From NCBI RefSeq assembly GCF_001645685.2, contig NZ_CP017080.1, forward strand, positions 4,579,051 through 4,643,050: DNA of 64,000 nt, written 5' to 3'. Source of the DNA: Peribacillus muralis. Lineage in GTDB: Bacteria > Bacillota > Bacilli > Bacillales > DSM-1321. The position numbers and the translations under genes were made by a program. The first letter of the stretch is position 1; each line of letters starts with the position of its first letter. Of the stretch, positions 35,765-45,051 are shown piece by piece. The notes under the pieces were generated by a model. It was not told the origin of the DNA, did no database searches, and saw only the letters and a list, made by a program, of their open reading frames with translations.

Positions 35765-36187
35765 TTACCCTTCTTGATTATCCTTCATGTAATACGTGTT
35801 TTTTTTATCATTCCCGAGATTTTCAGTCAGGCGCCTTTCCTCATCTTCAAATGCCTGTAAATCCGCACGCAGGGAATCGCCGCAATTGTCGCATAACCTT
35901 CCGCTCTTGATCTGGGTGCCGCACTTTTCACACGGAATGCCTAAATTAGGGAACTGCGAAATCCTTAGCTTTCCTGTTTTCACGAATTTAATGATCAAGA
36001 TTTCTTCCACACCAGTGTCCTTGACCACTTGCATCATGGAGGCCGTCCGATTTATTTTCTTGCGAATATATGCATACACTTTATCATATTTAGCTTCTTC
36101 CTCTTTATAACAGGCATCGCAAACGTCGCGGAATTTCGTCATGACGAATAACGAATTACAGCTTGGGCAGTTGAATATATCCATCAA
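35765..36187 (-). CDS. yvyF: Flagellar-operon zinc-finger protein (YvyF)
   Basis: A 140-residue protein of the TIGR03826 type found in Firmicute flagellar operons; function unknown. Four CxxC knuckles are seen: CPSC, CDAC, CEKC and CDNC, so it likely binds two zinc ions. The stretch RTASMMQVVKDTGVEEILII looks like a degenerate helix-turn-helix (MerR-like). Lies between comFC and flgM as in B. subtilis. The gap to flgM contains nothing recognised. Confidence 0.88.
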   Translation of the reverse strand: MMDIFNCPSCNSLFVMTKFRDVCDACYKEEEAKYDKVYAYIRKKINRTASMMQVVKDTGVEEILIIKFVKTGKLRISQFPNLGIPCEKCGTQIKSGRLCDNCGDSLRADLQAFEDEERRLTENLGNDKKNTYYMKDNQEG

Positions 36188-36282
36188 GGTCCCTCCTAAC
36201 CATCACACCGATTATTGATTTGTACTGTATATATCGAATAATCCGTACGATACTTTAGGAAGTTCCTTAAATTTGTGCTATT

Positions 36283-36975
36283 TCACCTACTCAAAGTGAT
36301 CGATGATACGGCTTTCGCCCCAGCTTTTTTCAAGGCTTTGGCTGCTTGCCTGAGTGTTGTGCCGGTTGTGTATATGTCATCGATGACCAAAATCGATTGA
36401 TTACGCAGCAAATCCTTTTTTGCGATCTGGAAAACCTGTGGCAACGTCATTCTCTCATGACGTGATTTTTTTGATTGTTTTTCCGTATCGATCCGTGTCA
36501 GCAACTCGACTGTCCGAAGGCCAAGAAGATCCGCCAAAGCTTGCGCCTGGTTGAACCCCCGCTCCTTTAGCCGTTCATCACTAAGCGGGATGCACGTTAT
36601 AAGGTCGTACTCCATGTCCTCCAGTATCTCCCTCATATAGGGGACAAAAATCTCAGCCAATGCATAATCCCCGCGGTACTTATATTTGGCAATGATTCCT
36701 TTCAGATGTTCATTATAGTGAAATAGCGATATATTCTTGGACAAATAGCCGGACCACTGCTCATCGCTTTCCCATCTCGTGCAATCGAAACAGATGTCAC
36801 CACTGCTATAATTTCCGGCCAGGCTCCTTGAACAGAAGGAGCACCTCTTCCCGGTTATCCTTTCCAGCTTTCCCTCACATCCTTTGCAGATTGCCTTGGC
36901 CTCGAGTGGCTTAAGCAAGTTCCTCCATGTCAAGGCATCCTTCATTGCTTCGTCACAAACAAGGCATCTACGCAT
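36283..36975 (-). CDS. comFC: Late competence protein ComFC (phosphoribosyltransferase-like)
   Basis: A 230-residue ComFC/GntX protein needed for uptake of transforming DNA. An N-terminal zinc module (CLVCDEAM, CKGCEG, CSFC, CFDC) precedes a type I phosphoribosyltransferase domain with VLLIDDIYTTGTTL-type PRPP loop (here ILVIDDIYTTGTTLRQAAKA). Its start overlaps the comFA end by eight bases. comFB, which lies between comFA and comFC in B. subtilis, is absent. Confidence 0.93.
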   Translation of the reverse strand: MRRCLVCDEAMKDALTWRNLLKPLEAKAICKGCEGKLERITGKRCSFCSRSLAGNYSSGDICFDCTRWESDEQWSGYLSKNISLFHYNEHLKGIIAKYKYRGDYALAEIFVPYMREILEDMEYDLITCIPLSDERLKERGFNQAQALADLLGLRTVELLTRIDTEKQSKKSRHERMTLPQVFQIAKKDLLRNQSILVIDDIYTTGTTLRQAAKALKKAGAKAVSSITLSR

Positions 36976-38388
36976 CGAGCAATCCCATTTCCCGAGCAGC
37001 CTTATTCATCATTTGGATATGATGGATCGCCTCGCTCATCGCTTTACTTTTGCCATAATGAAAAAAAGTGATCGTGCCGTGCGGATGTGCCGAGCTTCTC
37101 CCCACCCTTCCGGCAATTTGGACGAGGGCGCTTTCTGAAAACACTTCATGCTCCGAGCCGATCACGGCAACCTCCAAGCGTTCAATCGTCACCCCGCGTT
37201 CCAGAATGGTCGTGGTCAATAGCCCTGGAACCTCTCCATTCCTTAACGCCATCACTCTTTCTTTTCGCTTGGGATGCTGGGAGTGGACGATATTCAAGTT
37301 AGGAGACAGCGTGTGAAACAGTGGAACGACTTGCTCCAACACTTGAATGCTCGGAAAAAACAAGAGGAAGGGGGTGTTTTGCCTCAGCCGGTCACTTACC
37401 CACCTGCTAATAACGGGGGGAATCTTTTTCCCATGAAATTTTTTCTGCCAGTTCCCGCACCACTTCATTTCCGGGACAGGAATTGGCTGACGATGGTAAC
37501 GGGCCGGGATGGTCACGGCTTTCAATTTGCCGCTTCGGTGCAATCGCTGCATACGCTTCGAAGGGGTGGCGGTAAGGTAGATGGTTGAGGCAGAGGCTTT
37601 TTTCGACTTATTGACTGCATGACGCAGGGAAGCATCCGCGGAGTAGGGAAACGCATCAACCTCATCGACGATGATCACGTCAAAGGCTTCAATAAAACGA
37701 AAAAGCTGATGAGTCGTGGAGATAATAAGCTGAGAGGGGCTATCCCGGTCTGCACTGCCTCCATAAAGTGCAGCGACATCGATTTCGGGGAAAGCCTTTT
37801 TCAGTCTTGGTGAAAGTTCGAGAACGACATCCGTACGCGGTGTTGCCAGGCAGATTCGTTTCCCGGCAAGCAGCGCTGTCTCGACGGCTGGAAATAAGAC
37901 CTCCGTCTTGCCTGCACGCAGACCGCCCATACGAGGAGCTCTCCCTTTTCGTTCACCGCATCGATTGCCCGTTGTGAGGCCGTTTGCTGCCCACCAGATA
38001 GCATGCCGTCCCACCTCATCACTTGATCAGGGATGGCATAAAGCAACTCAGGGCCGGTCCAATGATATAATCTTGCGCATTCGCTGACACGCCCCATCAT
38101 GATGCACGAGCGGCAATAAGCACAGTCTCGGTTGCATATCCTGCACGGAAATGCATAAAACATGGATTGATCTTTGTTGCCGCAGCGCACACAGGTAAGC
38201 TGACCGTTTCTTGATTGCACGCCGCTTGTTTGCGCGATATGCCCATTATTAAGATGGTCTAAAATCATTGCTTCGGAAAAGGGGATTTCGGACGCCAACA
38301 GATGCCTTCCAGAGAGGTGGTTCTGAAGTTCGGGGGAAAAAGATTGGGGAATGATTGGATGTTCCACACTAAACCCTTCTTTCATCAT
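36968..38388 (-). pseudogene. comFA: ComFA competence helicase, frameshifted in Walker A
   Basis: ComFA is the DEAD-box-like ATPase that helps pull single-stranded DNA into the cell. The gene is in two frames. From ATG 38388 (AAGGAGA upstream), the first frame gives the zinc-finger part (CVRCGNKD, CRICNRDCAYC, CRSCIMMGRVSE) and runs to ELLVWAVC. The second frame continues from GAGKTEVLFPAVETALLAGK through DEVDAF, the SATP-type motif (LTATPSK) and QIAGRVGRS to the stop at 36968. The break is at 37916-37917, where a codon of the Walker A loop has only two bases (TGC GT GCA GGC AAG). One missing base destroys the ATP site. It could be a real loss or a sequencing error. Confidence 0.9.
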
Positions 38389-38442
38389 GGATTTACTTCT
38401 CCTTATCTTCGCTTTAAGACATGCCGATTCCTCCTCTCTCCA

Positions 38443-38473
38443 TAAAAAAACGTCCTCCCGAGCCGGGGAGGAC
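38443..38473 (-). terminator. Terminator of degV
   Basis: On the minus strand GTCCTCCC pairs with GGGAGGAC across CGGCTC and is followed by GTTTTTTT. Confidence 0.9.
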
Positions 38474-38481
38474 GACTTCAC

Positions 38482-39324
38482 TTATACTTTATACCAGCCC
38501 ATCCCCATCGAGCCTTCACCCAGATGGGTTCCGATCACGGGACCGAAATAGCTGATGTCAAATTCGACATTCGGTAATCGTGCTTCTAGCTCGCTTTTCC
38601 ATTCATGCGCTTCAGCTTCCCGCTTCGCATGGATGATGACGGCTTTAAACTTCACACCGCTTGCCGCATCTTCTCCAAGCAAATCGGCAATCCGCTTCAT
38701 CGCTTTTTTCCTGGTGCGGATTTTTTCGAAGGGGACGATGACCTTATCAACAAAATGGAGGACCGGCTTCACTTGAAGCAGGCTGCCAATCAAAGCTTGG
38801 GCACTGCTTAAACGACCTCCCCGCTGTAAATGGGACAGGTCATCCGCCATGAAGTATGCCTTGACGGACGGTTTCATTTCCTCGAGCCTGGCGAGAATCT
38901 CTCCTGCTTCCTTTCCCTCAAGGGCCATCCTTGCCGCCTCGACCACGTAAAATCCCTGAACGCTGCAGCTGATCTCCGAATCGAAGGCGTGGACGTTAAT
39001 TCCCTCAACCATTTCCCCTGCCGATTTCGCACCTTGATACGTGCCGCTGATGCCGCTCGATAAATGAATCGAAATGACATCATCATAGTCTTTTTCCAGC
39101 TCCTCGAACTTCTCGACGAACAGACCGATCGGTGGCTGTGAAGTCGTCGGCAATTTCTCCTGCCTCTTCACTTCCTCGTAAAACTCATCTGCAGTGATAT
39201 CGACTTCTTCCCGGTAAGCTTCATTCGAGAAAATGACATTAAGCGGCATCATATGTATATGTAAACGTTCACGTATTTCCTTAGGTATATATGCAGTGCT
39301 ATCCGTTACGACTGCCGTTTTCAT
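38482..39324 (-). CDS. degV: DegV family fatty-acid-binding protein
   Basis: A 280-residue DegV (FakB-like) protein; relatives present a bound fatty acid to the kinase FakA. The N-terminal domain starts MKTAVVTDSTAYIPKEI; TTSQPPIGLFVEKFEEL carries the family TSQPS-like loop, and ISIHLSSGISGTYQGA the second lipid-binding loop. ATG 39324 is chosen (AAGGATGG upstream). Located between degU and comFA as yviA/degV in B. subtilis. Confidence 0.92.
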   Translation of the reverse strand: MKTAVVTDSTAYIPKEIRERLHIHMMPLNVIFSNEAYREEVDITADEFYEEVKRQEKLPTTSQPPIGLFVEKFEELEKDYDDVISIHLSSGISGTYQGAKSAGEMVEGINVHAFDSEISCSVQGFYVVEAARMALEGKEAGEILARLEEMKPSVKAYFMADDLSHLQRGGRLSSAQALIGSLLQVKPVLHFVDKVIVPFEKIRTRKKAMKRIADLLGEDAASGVKFKAVIIHAKREAEAHEWKSELEARLPNVEFDISYFGPVIGTHLGEGSMGMGWYKV

Positions 39325-39432
39325 AATGAGTACCATCCTTATATAAATTTGCTCTGGTTCTTCTTATTCAACATTTTATCCGAAAATGCCTTCATTTGCA
39401 TTAAATAGCCTTTTGCCGGCAATTAAGTAAAA

Positions 39433-39479
39433 AAATCCGGCTCTTCAGTACGCAGTGCGAAAACTGAAGAGCCGGATTT
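39433..39479. terminator. Terminator of degU
   Basis: A perfect 17-base stem (AAATCCGGCTCTTCAGT with its complement) around a 13-base loop, ending in a T-run on the minus strand. Confidence 0.9.
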
Positions 39480-39489
39480 ATCAAAAGCA

Positions 39490-40173
39490 TTACTTCACTT
39501 CTACCCAGCCGTTTTTAATAGCCAGGACAACAGCTTGTGTACGGTCATTCACATTCATCTTCTGAAGAATGTTACTTACATGGTTCTTGACTGTTTTTTC
39601 ACTGATATATAGCGTTTCGCCAATGGCACGGTTGCTTTTTCCGTCAGCCAATAGTTGAAGGACTTCACATTCACGTCGAGTCAAGAGGTGAAGCGGTCTC
39701 CTGATTTCTATCGTATGTACGGAATCACGATCAGCACCCTCGTCGGCTGCCAGGCGGCGATATTCCTTAACTAAATTATGTGTAACCTTAGGATGAAGGT
39801 ATGAACCGCCTTCAGCGACTACACGAACGGCATCGATCAATGCATCCGCATCCATCTCTTTCAATAGGTAGCCTTGGGCTCCCGTTTTCAGCGCATGCTG
39901 TACGTAGTTCTCATCATCGTGAATCGAAAGGATGATCACTTTTGTTTCAGGGTACCGGTTAACGAGCATTTTGGTTGCTTCGACCCCATTCATGTTCGGC
40001 ATGTTGATATCCATGATAACAACATCTGGTTTATGTGTTTCAACGAGATCCATGGCTTCGCTTCCGTCATCACCCTCGGCAACAACATCAAAGGATGATT
40101 CAAAATCTAATATGCGCTTAACGCCTTCACGGAAAAGCTGATGGTCATCGATAATGATGATACTAGTCTTCAA
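39490..40173 (-). CDS. degU: Two-component response regulator DegU
   Basis: A 227-residue NarL/LuxR-type regulator of exoenzymes, competence, motility and biofilm. The receiver domain (1-125) has IIIDDHQLF, the phospho-acceptor aspartate in [10 protein letters not shown] and the switch lysine in LLKEMD. The C-terminal LuxR helix-turn-helix reads [20 protein letters not shown] and [20 protein letters not shown]. The start is TTG 40173 behind AGGAGG. It is co-transcribed with degS. Confidence 0.97.
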   Translation of the reverse strand: MKTSIIIIDDHQLFREGVKRILDFESSFDVVAEGDDGSEAMDLVETHKPDVVIMDINMPNMNGVEATKMLVNRYPETKVIILSIHDDENYVQHALKTGAQGYLLKEMDADALIDAVRVVAEGGSYLHPKVTHNLVKEYRRLAADEGADRDSVHTIEIRRPLHLLTRRECEVLQLLADGKSNRAIGETLYISEKTVKNHVSNILQKMNVNDRTQAVVLAIKNGWVEVK

Positions 40174-40213
40174 CGGCTTCTTCCTCCTAGTTTCTATTTA
40201 TGATGCCTATTCT

Positions 40214-41356
40214 CTATAATTCATAGGGAATTTGTATAAATACCAAAGTGCCTGCGCCTGGCTGTGAATCGATCGTCATTTCACCTTCAAGCAGCTCGAC
40301 CCTCTCCCTCATGCCCACCAAGCCAAATGAGCCTTCTTTTTGTATGGAACAGTCGAACCCTTTTCCATCATCTTTGACGACAACGGTCACCATCTCTTTT
40401 GAAATGGACAGTTTAACTTGAACCTGTTTTGGCTCTGCGTGCTTCAATGAATTTTGTACAGCTTCTTGAACAAGCCTGAACAAAGCGACCTCCATATCGG
40501 GAGGAAGCCTTTTGACCTGCCCGAGATTGACGAAATTCAAATTCACGCCATTATTATAGTCTTCGGTCGTTTGCAGGTACTTTCTGAGGGTAGGAACAAG
40601 ACCTAAATCATCAAGTGCCATAGGGCGAAGATCATAGATGATCCTGCGCACTTCATATAGGGCATTCCTCACCATGACCTTCAAACTGCGGATTTCCACT
40701 AACGCTTCATCAGGCCCTCTCTCCCGCTGGACACGTTCGATCAAGTCTGAACGCATCATGACATTCGCCAGCATTTGCGCTGGACCATCATGGATTTCCC
40801 GTGAAAGCTTTTTTCTTTCCTGCTCCTGGGCTTCGATTATTTTCAAGCCGAAGTCCTGTTTGCGTTTCGCTTCCTGCAGGGCCTCCCCTACAAATTTCAG
40901 GTCCTGGGTCAAATAATTCTGTACGACCGAAATTTGCGAGACAAGATGCACCGCTTTATCGATCGTCGCCTGCAAGCCCCTTAACCTTAATTCAAGTTCA
41001 TCACGGCGATTGCGAAGCTCCTTCTCCAATTGCCGGTTTATTTGCAAATCGACTTGCAGCTTATGCGCCCTTTCATAAGCATCCCTTACCTGCTCTTCAG
41101 AAAAATGGTTGAAGTGCATACTGACCTCGGAAAGCCTTTTTCGAGCAAATCTGGCTTTTGAGTCCAGTGCATCACTGTCGGTTATTACAATGGCGACCCT
41201 GATTTTCACATCATCAAGCTCTTTTGTTAGTGATTCAAAATCTTTTCGGCATTGCTCACCGATGTCAAAGACCTCGTCCTTACTTTCACTAACAGTGCTC
41301 ACCATTGTTTCTAAGATCTTGTCCAATGCTTTAGCATCAACCTTTTTTATGGACAT
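40214..41356 (-). CDS. degS: Two-component sensor kinase DegS
   Basis: A soluble 380-residue histidine kinase. The long N-terminal coiled-coil sensor (about 1-180) is followed by the HisKA_3 motif SREIHDGPAQMLANVMMRSD with the phosphorylated histidine, then a GHKL ATPase domain with LVQEAVQNSLKHAEP, DDGKGFD and GLVGMRERV. ATG 41356 has GGAGGG upstream and matches the usual N-terminus. No membrane segments, as for B. subtilis DegS. Confidence 0.96.
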   Translation of the reverse strand: MSIKKVDAKALDKILETMVSTVSESKDEVFDIGEQCRKDFESLTKELDDVKIRVAIVITDSDALDSKARFARKRLSEVSMHFNHFSEEQVRDAYERAHKLQVDLQINRQLEKELRNRRDELELRLRGLQATIDKAVHLVSQISVVQNYLTQDLKFVGEALQEAKRKQDFGLKIIEAQEQERKKLSREIHDGPAQMLANVMMRSDLIERVQRERGPDEALVEIRSLKVMVRNALYEVRRIIYDLRPMALDDLGLVPTLRKYLQTTEDYNNGVNLNFVNLGQVKRLPPDMEVALFRLVQEAVQNSLKHAEPKQVQVKLSISKEMVTVVVKDDGKGFDCSIQKEGSFGLVGMRERVELLEGEMTIDSQPGAGTLVFIQIPYEL

Positions 41357-41987
41357 TAAGATCCCTCCACTATCAAAAGACTTGAACAATTTATTGTCTT
41401 AAAGACTATGTATATGGAAAAAAAATCTTTTTTCCTTTTTCATGAACGGTTAATTTTAAGGAAAATACTGTATGCAGTAACCTTCATGAACATATTGTAC
41501 CAAAAAAAGAAGAAAAATACGTTAATTTCATCGTCGGATTTTTACGAAAAGTGCATATATGGTACATATCTCCCGGTCATAGGTATTATGACCGAATAGG
41601 TAGTCTAGCATACCCATTAAAGGCAAAATCCGTTTCCATTATCCTAATACAAATGATCCTATTCAATCAAAACGGGTCTTCCACTCCATTGATTATCATA
41701 TGAAACAGATCGATTTATTAAATGGCAAAATCCTTGAAATGAACGGACACGCTGGGAACAAGCCAGCGTTAGTATCCAAAACCCGTAGTTTTTCCTAAAA
41801 TGTTATTCTTTTAAGCATATTGATCAGCTGCACCAAATGAAAAGCAATAGAACTAATTATAACATGGACTCCTTTTTCTTATATTAAAGTTTCTTTACAC
41901 ATCAGCTCTTGAAATAAATCGTGATTGCCACTTTTTACACAAAGAATTATAATGAATCAACCATAGCAAGTATGAAGGTGGAATAGT
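41357..41987. other. Intergenic region between degS and yvyE
   Basis: About 630 bases without a credible gene. It carries the divergent promoters of degS and yvyE. Two inverted repeats stand out: CGGTCATA (41574-41581) with TATGACCG (41587-41594), and CGCTGG with CCAGCG near 41750-41767. Neither is a terminator by position. A 63-codon frame at 41408-41599 has no ribosome site and is probably chance. Confidence 0.4.
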
Positions 41988-42623
41988 ATGCTCACTAAAT
42001 ATTTAACGGTGACAGGCCGCGGCGAACATGAAATCACCATTGAAAAATCACGTTTCATTTCCCACATCGCACGCGTCGAAACGGAAGAAGCCGCACATGC
42101 ATTCATCCAGGAGATCAAGAAAAAGCACAAAGATGCTACACATAATTGTTCAGCCTATATGATCGGGGAGCAAAACCAAATCCAAAAGGCACTTGATGAC
42201 GGGGAACCGAGTGGTACGGCAGGAGTACCCATCCTCGAGGTTCTTAAGAAAAAAGAGTTGAAAGACACTGTTGTAGTGGTTACAAGGTATTTCGGGGGAA
42301 TCAAACTTGGCGCAGGAGGATTGATCCGCGCTTATAGCAAGTCGACATCAGAGGGAATCAATGCCACTGGTATCGTCATGAGAAAGTTAATGAGAGTCAT
42401 TTCGACAACGGTCGACTATACATGGCTCGGAAAATTGGAAAACGAATTACGTTCTTCCATTTATCAAATAAAGGAAATTAAATACCTCGATCAAGTAACG
42501 ATCCTCGTATATGCCGAAGAAGCACATAAAGAAACCTATACCTCCTGGATGACTGAGCTGACTAACGGTCAAGGTGAAATCGTTGAAGGTGAAATGCTTT
42601 ATTTGGAGGAGGCATTCGCCTGA
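41988..42623 (+). CDS. yvyE: IMPACT family protein (YvyE/YigZ)
   Basis: A 211-residue UPF0029 protein. The N-terminal domain has the family pattern KSRFISHIARVETEEAAHAF, then DDGEPSGTAGVPILEVL and YFGGIKLGAGGLIRAYS. The C-terminal half is a DUF1949 ferredoxin-like domain. Function in bacteria is unclear; eukaryotic IMPACT regulates GCN2. AAGGTGG precedes the ATG. Divergent from degS and next to tagV as in B. subtilis. Confidence 0.92.
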   Translation: MLTKYLTVTGRGEHEITIEKSRFISHIARVETEEAAHAFIQEIKKKHKDATHNCSAYMIGEQNQIQKALDDGEPSGTAGVPILEVLKKKELKDTVVVVTRYFGGIKLGAGGLIRAYSKSTSEGINATGIVMRKLMRVISTTVDYTWLGKLENELRSSIYQIKEIKYLDQVTILVYAEEAHKETYTSWMTELTNGQGEIVEGEMLYLEEAFA

Positions 42624-42800
42624 TTTCCCCCTGCATTTTTTTCCTTTTTTAGGCTGTAATATAATTGAAAAGAAATATTTATTTTACGAAATTATTAAAC
42701 CATTGTAAAATTAGGTTTGTTATATGACGAAATATAATATGATAGATTCGAAAAATAGCGATTTATGTCAAAAGCTCGTTATTTAAAAGGAGAAGAAAAG

Positions 42801-43826
42801 ATGTCTACTACTAGGCGTGTCTATAAAATAAAGAAGACAAAGAAAAAAAGGCGAAAGAGGCTGTGGCTTTTCCTGGTGCCTCTGCTGGTACTTGGACTGG
42901 GTGCCACTACGTATGCCGCAACTCTATATATGAAAGCACAGCATGTATTCAATGATTCATATGATCCCGTGGAGGCTTCGGCGAAGCGGAGTGCATCCGT
43001 CGACCCGCTCGAAGATAATTTCTCCATTCTATTCATAGGAATCGATGATAGTGACGAACGGGACTATAAAGGAAATTCACGCTCGGATGCTTTAATCCTG
43101 GCTACGTTCAATAAAGATCAGAAATCGATTAAACTTTTGAGCATCCCGCGTGATTCCTATGTGTATGTGCCCGCCAAGGGAGTCACCACAAAAATCAATG
43201 CTGCACATGCTGCCGGAGGTCCAAAAGCTACGATGGATACCGTGGAAGAATTATTTGATGTTCCAGTCGATTATTATGTACGCATGAATTTCAATGCTTT
43301 CATAGATGTCGTGAATTCTTTGGATGGAATCGAAGTTGACGTGCCATATGAAATGCATGAAATGGACTCACATGACAAAAAGAATGCGATCCATCTGCAA
43401 AAAGGAATACAGACCGTTGATGGTGAAGAGGCACTGGCCTTTGCACGCACACGTAAACAAGACAGTGATATCCAACGCGGCGAGCGCCAGCAGGAAGTCC
43501 TTAAAGCCATCATTGCCAAAGCTACATCCGCTGGAGCTTTAACGAAATATACTGACGTAATGGAAGCTGTCGGTGACAATATGACTACAAATCTTCAATT
43601 CTCACAAATTAAAGGTTTCATAAAATATGTAACTGGCGATAATGGCCTAGATCTTGAAACGATCAAGCTTGAAGGACAGGATTCCACCATTAACGGAACT
43701 TATTATTATCAGTTGAATGAAACGTCCGTAGCGAACACGAAGCTATTGCTTCAATCACACTTGAATTTGGGACCTAAAGAAGTCTCCAATCAAACCGAAG
43801 CCGTACAGCCGCAGGTAGAAGAATAA
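42801..43826 (+). CDS. tagV: LCP family wall-teichoic-acid ligase (TagV-like)
   Basis: A 341-residue LytR-CpsA-Psr enzyme that transfers teichoic acid or another polymer from undecaprenyl phosphate to peptidoglycan. A highly basic cytoplasmic start (KIKKTKKKRRKRL) precedes one membrane helix. The extracellular LCP domain has RSDALILATFN, LLSIPRDSYVY and the arginine-rich FARTRKQDSDIQRGERQQ that binds the pyrophosphate. ATG 42801 with AAGGAG upstream is used rather than 42765. The position between yvyE and tagO is that of yvhJ/tagV. Confidence 0.88.
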   Translation: MSTTRRVYKIKKTKKKRRKRLWLFLVPLLVLGLGATTYAATLYMKAQHVFNDSYDPVEASAKRSASVDPLEDNFSILFIGIDDSDERDYKGNSRSDALILATFNKDQKSIKLLSIPRDSYVYVPAKGVTTKINAAHAAGGPKATMDTVEELFDVPVDYYVRMNFNAFIDVVNSLDGIEVDVPYEMHEMDSHDKKNAIHLQKGIQTVDGEEALAFARTRKQDSDIQRGERQQEVLKAIIAKATSAGALTKYTDVMEAVGDNMTTNLQFSQIKGFIKYVTGDNGLDLETIKLEGQDSTINGTYYYQLNETSVANTKLLLQSHLNLGPKEVSNQTEAVQPQVEE

Positions 43827-43830
43827 AAAA

Positions 43831-43856
43831 AAAGCCCACTTGAAAAAGTGGGCTTT
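43831..43856 (+). terminator. Terminator of tagV
   Basis: AAAGCCCACTT pairs perfectly with AAGTGGGCTTT around a GAAA tetraloop, just after the stop codon. Confidence 0.88.
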
Positions 43857-43866
43857 CCTTATGGAC

Positions 43867-43903
43867 AAAAAAAGGCCCTAACCGCAAATGCACGGGTAGG
43901 GCC
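43867..43903 (-). terminator. Terminator of tagO
   Basis: On the minus strand GGCCCTA and CCG pair with CGG and TAGGGCC (one mismatch inside) and are followed by seven T. Confidence 0.85.
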
Positions 43904-43925
43904 CATTCATGAATCTAGTAATCTA

Positions 43926-44975
43926 TCATGGTTTGTTTTTAAAATTGAGCATCTTCAGCAGCGGCTGGTAGTTTGAGTTGACCAAACCGATTTTCTCGAC
44001 AAAAATCTCTATGATCAGCAGCAGACCCGTCACCAGGATCAAAGCCCCCCACATCGTCGCAAATGAGAATATGATGGCTGCCAGGCCGAAGCAAGCAGCT
44101 AGGGCGTAGATAAGCAGGACGGTTTGCTTATGAGTGAACTCCAAATTGATTAAGCAGTGGTGCAAATGGGATTTATCAGCAGCAGAAATCGGCTGTTTAT
44201 TGACAAGCCTGCGGATAATCGCGAAAAATGTATCCGAAATCGGCACGCCCAAAATGATGATCGGTACGATCAAGGAAATCATCGTAACGTTTTTAAACCC
44301 TAGAAGGGACAGGACGGCAATGATATAACCTAGGAACAGGGCGCCTGTATCCCCCATGAAGATCTTTGCCGGATGGAAATTATATTTCAGGAAGCCCAGA
44401 GTGCTTCCGATTACGATCAAGGCAACCGTGGCAACGAATAGATCACCTTTGATGAGCGCCATCGTTGCAATCGTCACTAATGCAATCGTCGAAACACCGC
44501 CTGCAAGGCCATCGAGACCGTCTATCAGGTTAATGGCATTGATGATGCTGACAATCCATAAAATAGTGATGGGCGTACTTAATATTCCAAATTCCAGTGT
44601 ATCCGTAAAGAACGGTAAATTGATGAATTCCACTTCAAGACCGCCCCATAAGACGATGATGAGGGCAGCAAGAATCTGGCCCAGAAATTTGGGTGCAGCC
44701 TTCAATTCATAAATATCATCCGCCATTCCGATCAATATGATGATCAGTGCGCCGACCAGGAGTGGCAATTGTCCGGAAAAATCATTCGTAAACAGTAAGA
44801 AAGTAATGAAAAAACTTAAAAATATAGCTAAACCGCCCATGCGCGGCATAATTTTACTATGCACTTTTCGCTCATTCGGTTTATCGGTAGCTCCTAATTT
44901 AAAGGCCAGCTTTCCGACAAAAGGAGTCAAAAAAATGGATAATAAAAAAGCTACCAACAAGGCCCCGATTAACAT
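43926..44975 (-). CDS. tagO: Undecaprenyl-phosphate GlcNAc-1-phosphate transferase TagO
   Basis: The first committed enzyme of wall teichoic acid synthesis: it makes GlcNAc-PP-undecaprenol at the inner membrane face. A 349-residue polytopic MraY/WecA protein with about eleven helices. Catalytic loops show GMADDIYELKA, INLIDGLDGLAGGVS and FMGDTGALFLGY; the HHCLINLEF segment is the WecA-type H motif. ATG 44975 (GAGGTGG upstream) is preferred over 45017. Confidence 0.94.
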   Translation of the reverse strand: MLIGALLVAFLLSIFLTPFVGKLAFKLGATDKPNERKVHSKIMPRMGGLAIFLSFFITFLLFTNDFSGQLPLLVGALIIILIGMADDIYELKAAPKFLGQILAALIIVLWGGLEVEFINLPFFTDTLEFGILSTPITILWIVSIINAINLIDGLDGLAGGVSTIALVTIATMALIKGDLFVATVALIVIGSTLGFLKYNFHPAKIFMGDTGALFLGYIIAVLSLLGFKNVTMISLIVPIIILGVPISDTFFAIIRRLVNKQPISAADKSHLHHCLINLEFTHKQTVLLIYALAACFGLAAIIFSFATMWGALILVTGLLLIIEIFVEKIGLVNSNYQPLLKMLNFKNKP

Positions 44976-45051
44976 TAAGAACCACCTCAATCCAACTAAA
45001 AATCTAATACCCGTCACGCTTTATAAGAAAACCTATATATAAATGGTTATT

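Noticed and set aside
41408..41599. 63-codon frame upstream of degS
   Set aside because: No ribosome site, odd composition (runs of F and K), and it lies in a divergent promoter region.
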